A stretch of DNA of 64,000 bases from Gentiana macrophylla (lineage: Eukaryota > Streptophyta > Magnoliopsida > Gentianales > Gentianaceae): contig CM047805.1 of the NCBI GenBank assembly GCA_026214975.1, forward strand, positions 67,929,383 to 67,993,382, written 5' to 3'. Every line of letters starts with the position of its first letter. The stretch's first letter is position 1. The position numbers were made by a program, and so were the translations under genes. The notes under the pieces were generated by a model. It ran no database searches. It worked only from the letters and a program-made list of their open reading frames with translations, and had not been told where the DNA came from. Shown here one piece after another: positions 58,125-64,000 of the stretch.

Positions 58125-59810
58125 TGTAATGCCCCGTTCACGGATACCAAGCCCTTATCCGGAAAAGAAACGTTCGGCACGTATAATATTGAATAAATCA
58201 AATATTATACGTTAGCCTCTACTACGTCGTATCGAGTTTACCAAAACGGAAGCCAAAAGACTCGGCGAAAAACCATAAATGCTTCTTAGAATCGATTAGA
58301 AACCGACTAAAGATGGAAAATTTAACTTACAACAATGAAATCCAAAGGTTACAAAGTACGATGTCCATAAGGAAAGAGTACAACAACTTAACTTACAAAA
58401 TTCTAGATGTAAATGTACAACATTTATCTAGAAATGAAATATCATCAAAGTCTAGTGCATCAAAAAATAAAAGAAACTGCACACATCAACAAAGCGTCAT
58501 CATCATCATACATCATGATCCGTCTCAACCTGTTCGTTTCTCACCCAAAGCACAAATAAACATGCAAAGGGGTAAGTACAAAAGTACTTAATAAAGAGGC
58601 AGAAGCTATTGAATAATTAAGTTCTACAACAAAAGGTTCATATTATTAGTTAAGTTGTCTTTATGCGACCAACACAATTTTAGGGTTCACTTCATGCTCA
58701 TCAATATGTCATGACTATTGGTTTCTAATTTTTTTTAACTTGTAATTATTGATAAAAATAAAAGTTACAAGTTTTGCCATCCATGGCCTCCTCACTCCTA
58801 TGATGCCATCAATGTGCAATCCCACCTCATCAATGTTACAAGTTACTATTGGTTTCTAACTTAACTTATCTTTGTTCAATCTACATTCAAGGGCACTACG
58901 CATGTTGTGTATCCACCATGAGATATAACTTTGCAACCTATAAGTGGATCACATCAATTGCCATGAAAGTCTATTATGGTAGACTCCAATAGTGTACACT
59001 TTCGGCGAAGTACCCCCGCACCTGAAGTCTACTCTGGTAGACTTACGGAGTTATTCACTTTCAGACCGCCCATACATTGCCGGAAACTAAATGTATCAGA
59101 AACTTAATCAATGCTTGTTCATGTTCATTTAATTTGTTTATATCATTAATATAAGGTTAGGAACCAATCCCAACTTACTACACGAAAATACACAAAAACG
59201 GTCAGAACAACATTTCTAAGCCATAGTCCATGGCCTGTAAATCATAGGCCACCGCCTACGACACAACATAAAAATGTGAACTCTCTGCATCTAATAGGCC
59301 ACCGCCTACATCACCTAGGAGCATTTTCTGCATATTTCGATTATGCACCATCTCTAACTCTTTTCCAATCAATTTAACAACATTAGACACTGAAAAATAG
59401 CAGCAAAACAGTACTATATTATACCATAACCTTCAATGCTTTAAAACAACTTGAAACATGATTTTCTAACAACAAGACAACACTAAAAGCCTAACCTCTA
59501 CATCATAAAACTCAATCAAATCAATATGAAGATCCTCTTACCTCGAATCCAAAGGAAAAGCAAGCCAGATCCTAAGAAACAACAACAACTTTGAAACAAA
59601 ACACCAAAACCTCCATGATCAACCATTAATCCCAAATTAATCATGATCATAGGTTTCTACTCAAACTAAACAATAGGTTCGGTTCAGAAACTAGAGATTC
59701 TAAACTAGGGATTTCTATAACCTTTTCCGAAGCTTCAACTATTCTGTACCAAAATGAAGACCTTCTTCCGCTGATTCCGAATCTTCAATTCTTTCTTAAA
59801 ACCATCCAAG
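58125..59810 (-). repeat. GypX LTR-B8, interrupted by Copia2
   Basis: Starts TGTAATGCCCCG. MITE-like insert 58729-58845. Broken at CCATCCAAG (59810), where the Copia2 LTR begins; the rest should lie beyond the window. Confidence 0.85.
58729..58845. mobile_element. MITE-like insertion in LTR-B (copy 4)
   Basis: Same insert as 9456-9573, with small changes at the left end. Confidence 0.6.
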
Positions 59811-61073
59811 TGTTGGAACAGTGTCCTAAACCCAATCGGGTTGGACGGATCAGACCGGGTCGGATCATTTCTACTATTTCTTTATGTTTGTACATATATA
59901 AATGGCTTTTTCTGTTGTCATATTTTTGTTCTTTTAAAGAACCAATTATGAATTGTTATATGATAACGTCCTTAGTATTAAACTGTGATGGAGAAACCAT
60001 GATAGGAGATTATGGTTGATGAGATCTCTAATCACTTTAATAATTTTGATACTTAAATGTCTCTGGGCTGATGTACTATTAAACAGACGGTGATAGTATA
60101 AAAGCAGACTAGCACGTATTAGATGTCTTCTGCCTTTAGAGCGAGGATAGATCTCGTCTATCGAAGTGTAGAGACACTTGGACTGTACGTGGACGTGTAT
60201 TAGAGAATGTGTATGTTAGACTGACCCACTTACATGGATAAGTGTCACACTATGTGACGGTTGTGTAATTATCCTTAAGACCGGAGTCTTCATGGCATCA
60301 CGGTGTGGATTTTCATGCTTTGACACTATTGAGGTTTCCCACAACCACGGGCGATCATCTTTGTAGTGATTGGGTATGATATTGAAGCATCACGGAGTAT
60401 ACATGATTGGTCGTTCGGGAATCGCGTATCCTATGATTGGGATCGAATATCCGAAATGGCCTTCTTATAAGGAATGTCTTACTCTCATGAATCTTTGCAA
60501 AGTGAGAGTAAACGAGTTCTTTCGAGAGAGCGTGATATCCAGATTATAAGATACGGTCGTTAATGTTTGACACTCGACATACGACCGTATGGATATTATT
60601 ACAGCGATAGGATTGTAAGTTACACGGTAACTATTTCACATGAAAGGTAGTAGTCATTGCATTTGACTCTTCCGATGATTGGGGGTGACGGTGTGTTTCT
60701 AGACGCTATCCCGTGATAGTTAGGCATGAAGGGCATTTTTGTAATTTGCACTTTGTGTCTACGGCCAACATATTCGGAAGCCTATCGGGTCACACACATA
60801 AGAACATCTAGCCGGATTAAAATGAGGTTATAAATGATAACCAAATAAGGAAAGTTTATCTCGAGACTATAAGTGTTATAGTGGTAAATTAATATTGTGG
60901 TATTTATTTATTATGAATAAATTAAATACAAGATATTAATAATATTATATTAATTAAAGAATATTCCGGATGCCAATTTATTGGAATATGGGGCGCAATT
61001 TGTGTGTGCATAAGATACACTTGGTTTGTGCAATTTAATTAATGGTATTACCATATATTAATATTAGATATTA

Positions 61074-61301
<228 letters not shown>

Positions 61302-61793
61302 TTAGAGCATTAAGTATCCTCTTTACAGCATTAAAATCCTCACTTCAGATAGCTCAGCTCAGACACCGAACACGCGCACCAGAGCAAGTCAGTAAGAGGT
61401 AATTTAGTTACTGGCCAATAAGCAAAGTGCTTAATGGGGATGGACCCGTAAGATCATAACCTCGATCCGCTTGTCAATTCTTGGTGTAATACTCTTGCAC
61501 ATATTATGTGCATGTGCGCACCAACTGTATATACATATATAGATTTATTTTGTAATACATATATATGTGATATATACACATGTATAAATTGATTTATGGT
61601 AATAAGATAAATATAGTCAATATAAGATATTGACAATATCTTGGAAATATTCAATATAAGATATTGACAATATCCTAGATTTATTTAATATAAGATATTG
61701 TAATAAATGAGATAAATCAATCAATTATATTTTCCTTATTTTATTGGGAAAAGATTTTCTTCTCCTCCACACCTCTTGCGGCGCCACCTCCTC

Positions 61794-61802
61794 TATATAA
61801 AG
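61794..61802 (+). promoter_or_regulatory. Copia2 LTR TATA box
   Basis: TATATAAAG upstream of a GTGTCAAGCTC stretch that may contain the start site; about 0.37 kb before the LTR end. Confidence 0.65.
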
Positions 61803-62169
61803 GAAGTGGGTGTCAAGCTCTTTTGTACATCACAATTCCAAGAACTAATAGTTCTTGTGTAAAATAGAGAGCAACCCATAGTGAGTTTGTGAGGGAGGAA
61901 AATGGCCTGTCTAGCAACCGGAGTTTTCCAATAGTAATCCATGATGGGATTCCGGCAGGCTGTTCGTGTAGACTAGCGGTAGAGGCCGAACACTTGGGCG
62001 GCTCTATGCGGAACTACTCTCCTTAGACGGTCAAAGCGTCATCTTTTAGATCAACCATGGTAACAACCGTCTACTAGCTTATTTGTTTATTGCTTAAACG
62101 AAGTCGATCCTGGTTAAAAGGAAATAAAATTTTAAATTCCGCTGCGTTCCCGCGTAGATTTCCTAACAG

Positions 62170-62181
62170 TGGTATCCGAGA
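62170..62181 (+). promoter_or_regulatory. Copia2 primer binding site (variant)
   Basis: TGGTATCCGAGA, compared with the usual TGGTATCAGAGC. Confidence 0.75.
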
Positions 62182-62569
62182 GAGTTTCGAGCTTAAGCAA
62201 TAAGAATGTTATTTTGCGTAGTTAATTTTATCATTTAAATCACGTAATTAAAGGATGAAAGATTTTTGATTCACAAAAGTGATACATGAAAAGAAAAAAA
62301 ACGAGATCGGGTGGTGCTCGACCAACTGGCGGCGGCTGGGCGGCGTTGGCGGCAGCAGGGCAACCTGCTGCCGGCAGTCGGTTGACCGGTCAATGCTGGC
62401 GGTTCTCCAAATTTTGTTTTGTGTATTTTGTGATTCAATATGGTTCATAGTGGTGATTGGTAATGCCTCATTTGCTTAGTTGTGTCATGTGCCTAACCAA
62501 TGGGTCAAATAGTTTGGGCCATTGGGATGCCACATGGCATTAAAATAATGATGGCATTTCCAAACTTTG

Positions 62570-62812
62570 TTTGAAATAGGCCCAGGCCCTTTCCAAATAT
62601 TTGATTTGGGAAAAGGCCTAGGCCTAGGCCACTTCCAAAATTTTGATTTTGGAAAGTGGCCAGGCCTAAACTAAAATTTTTTGGCCTTTCCAAATATTTG
62701 ATTTGGAATAGGCCTAGGCCCGTTTCAAATATTTGATTTGTAAAAGGCCTAGGCCTAGGCCACTTCCAAAATTTTGATTTTGGAAAGTGGCCAGGCCTAA
62801 ACCATTATTGGT
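62570..62812. repeat. Tandem repeat of about 130 bp with AGGCCTAGGCCTAGGCC blocks
   Basis: Two copies (about 62570-62690 and 62700-62812) share AAATATTTGATTTG, the block AGGCCTAGGCCTAGGCC, CCAAAATTTTGATTTTGG and GTGGCCAGGCCTAAAC. All are palindromic or nearly so. Located in the Copia2 leader. Confidence 0.85.
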
Positions 62813-64000
62813 TTAGGAAGATGTCTTTTGGTTTAGGAAACCAAAGGCATCCTTTTTGATTACGAATCAAAAGGAAAGAAACAGAAGAGACATAATTTTA
62901 ATTTTGATTTATTTTTGAAATAGTTCTAATTTATTAAAATCAAAATTAAAATCGTTTAAAATTAATCGTTAATTTTATTTCGATTAAAACATTTAATTAA
63001 TTAAATGTTAATTAATTAATTGATTGGATAAAATTATTTAATAGATTAAATGTTAATTGATTAATTAAGACACAAGTAGTTAAATTTTAATTTTATATTT
63101 TTCATAAGATGTTATTGTATGGATTACATATAGTAGATATAATATGATTATATGGACCCCGATTGATCATGGACTCGACCGATAGGATAGATGTGAATGA
63201 TTTAATTTTTCTGTTGGTTTAAAAATTGTCCTAGGCCGTTATGAGGACGTGACCTAGTTTATTTTCGGCATTTATCCTATTCCCGTTAACTCCTCCCCGT
63301 GTGCGGCGGGTGTATTTATTTTATTCGATAGAATTAAATGTAACAAGAATGGAGCAGAAGATGGAGACCAAAGAAAGACAAAAATAAAGATCCTATTAGA
63401 GAATGGAGCATTAAAGATCCTATTGGCGGTTGCAGCTACCCTTAGATTGTGACCCGCGGTTTCGTCAGTTTGTATTCGAAACCGCACCTAGGAAAAGTCC
63501 ATGATCATACCGGTTACTTTACATATTTATTTATTTTGTGCTTGTATTTATTTTATATGATACGATAGATGCATGACTATGCACGATTTAGATAAATGTG
63601 TAGGATGTATGTCTATAGAGATAGATATACTTGATGAGACCATAATTAAAATTAATTAAGTGAATTAATTTACATAAATACTTCCACCTCAAAAGAATCA
63701 AGTTGAAATTGCCTCCCCATATTATAATGACGGTGAAGAGCCCTTGTTCGGATCCAACTCATCAGCCAAAGCAAGGGGTTGACCTACCTCGGGTATATCG
63801 TTATTATCGAGATATGATCGTATGAGATTTCACGAATATTGGGGTTATGACTTGACTAAGAATTCTCTCGGCCACCAGCCAAAGCGGGGTCGTTTGGATT
63901 TTAGAGGCAAGGGTTTGACTATTTCATAAGATGAAGATTTGTCAAAGAGTTGACTAGTCAAACAACAAGAGTCGTATAGGATACGATTGACAAAGGGATG
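62813..64000. other. Copia2 leader, no gene recognised
   Basis: AT-rich with a TTAATTAAT-rich part (62985-63070). A perfect 9-bp stem (GCGGTTTCG 63456-63464, CGAAACCGC 63477-63485) with a 12-base loop lies in it. The end contains repeated CCAAAGC(A)GGGG phrases. No domain found on either strand. Confidence 0.55.

Overview
The window is plant nuclear DNA, most likely from a eudicot with a repeat-rich genome. It contains no intact host gene. Almost every stretch can be assigned to LTR retrotransposons or to a large inverted-repeat element, nested in each other and carried on a tandemly repeated macro-unit. The plant assignment rests on Athila-type, SIRE-type and Tekay/Del-like elements, a fragment of plastid rpoC2, an RNase T2 fragment of plant type, and tRNA-iMet and tRNA-Asp type primer sites.

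Backbone. A macro-unit of about 8.7-9 kb is present at least three times in the same orientation: roughly 4941-17472 (preceded at 4416-4940 by the tail of an earlier unit), 45571-54285, and 54286 to beyond 59810. Each unit reads: a gag-like coiled-coil fragment; about 0.7 kb of AT-rich DNA; a non-autonomous minus-strand LTR element (here GypX: LTR-A, about 0.63 kb internal, LTR-B); a flank with a TA microsatellite; and a foldback element with arms of about 1 kb. Both foldback arms carry an RNase T2-like gene fragment. Unit 1 has an extra 3.5 kb LTR-internal block produced by an illegitimate junction at 9707/9708.

Insertions into the backbone. (1) 1-4415, minus strand: the 5' part of an autonomous relative of GypX (E1) with LTR, tRNA-iMet primer site, gag and protease. 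A 93-nt intron-like segment separates gag from protease. (2) 17473-45570, plus strand: a complete Athila-type element (tRNA-Asp type primer site, gag, protease, RT, RNase H, integrase, two extra ORFs, PPT), flanked by GTTAT target duplications. (3) 18113-31828, plus strand: a complete SIRE-type Ty1/copia element inside the Athila 5' LTR, flanked by GGCTG, with gag, pol and a long degraded env-position ORF. (4) 59811 to the window end, plus strand: a further LTR element (Copia2) inside a GypX LTR-B; its LTR carries a piece of plastid rpoC2. Empty sites for E1, Athila and Copia2 survive in sister units, so these insertions came after the macro-unit was multiplied.

How the parts may work. All element genes carry frameshifts or stops, so nothing here looks currently autonomous. 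The most interesting signals are regulatory. There is a gag/protease intron that would switch between Gag and Gag-Pol. LTRs carry clusters of short palindromes whose sequence differs by family, and the same Athila motif cluster plus TATA box recurs in front of the env-position ORF. A repeated post-stop RNA motif occurs in Athila. An inverted RNase T2 duplication could give long double-stranded RNA. Differences between paired LTRs cluster at CAG/CTG sites, which may partly reflect sequencing error at methylated DNA.
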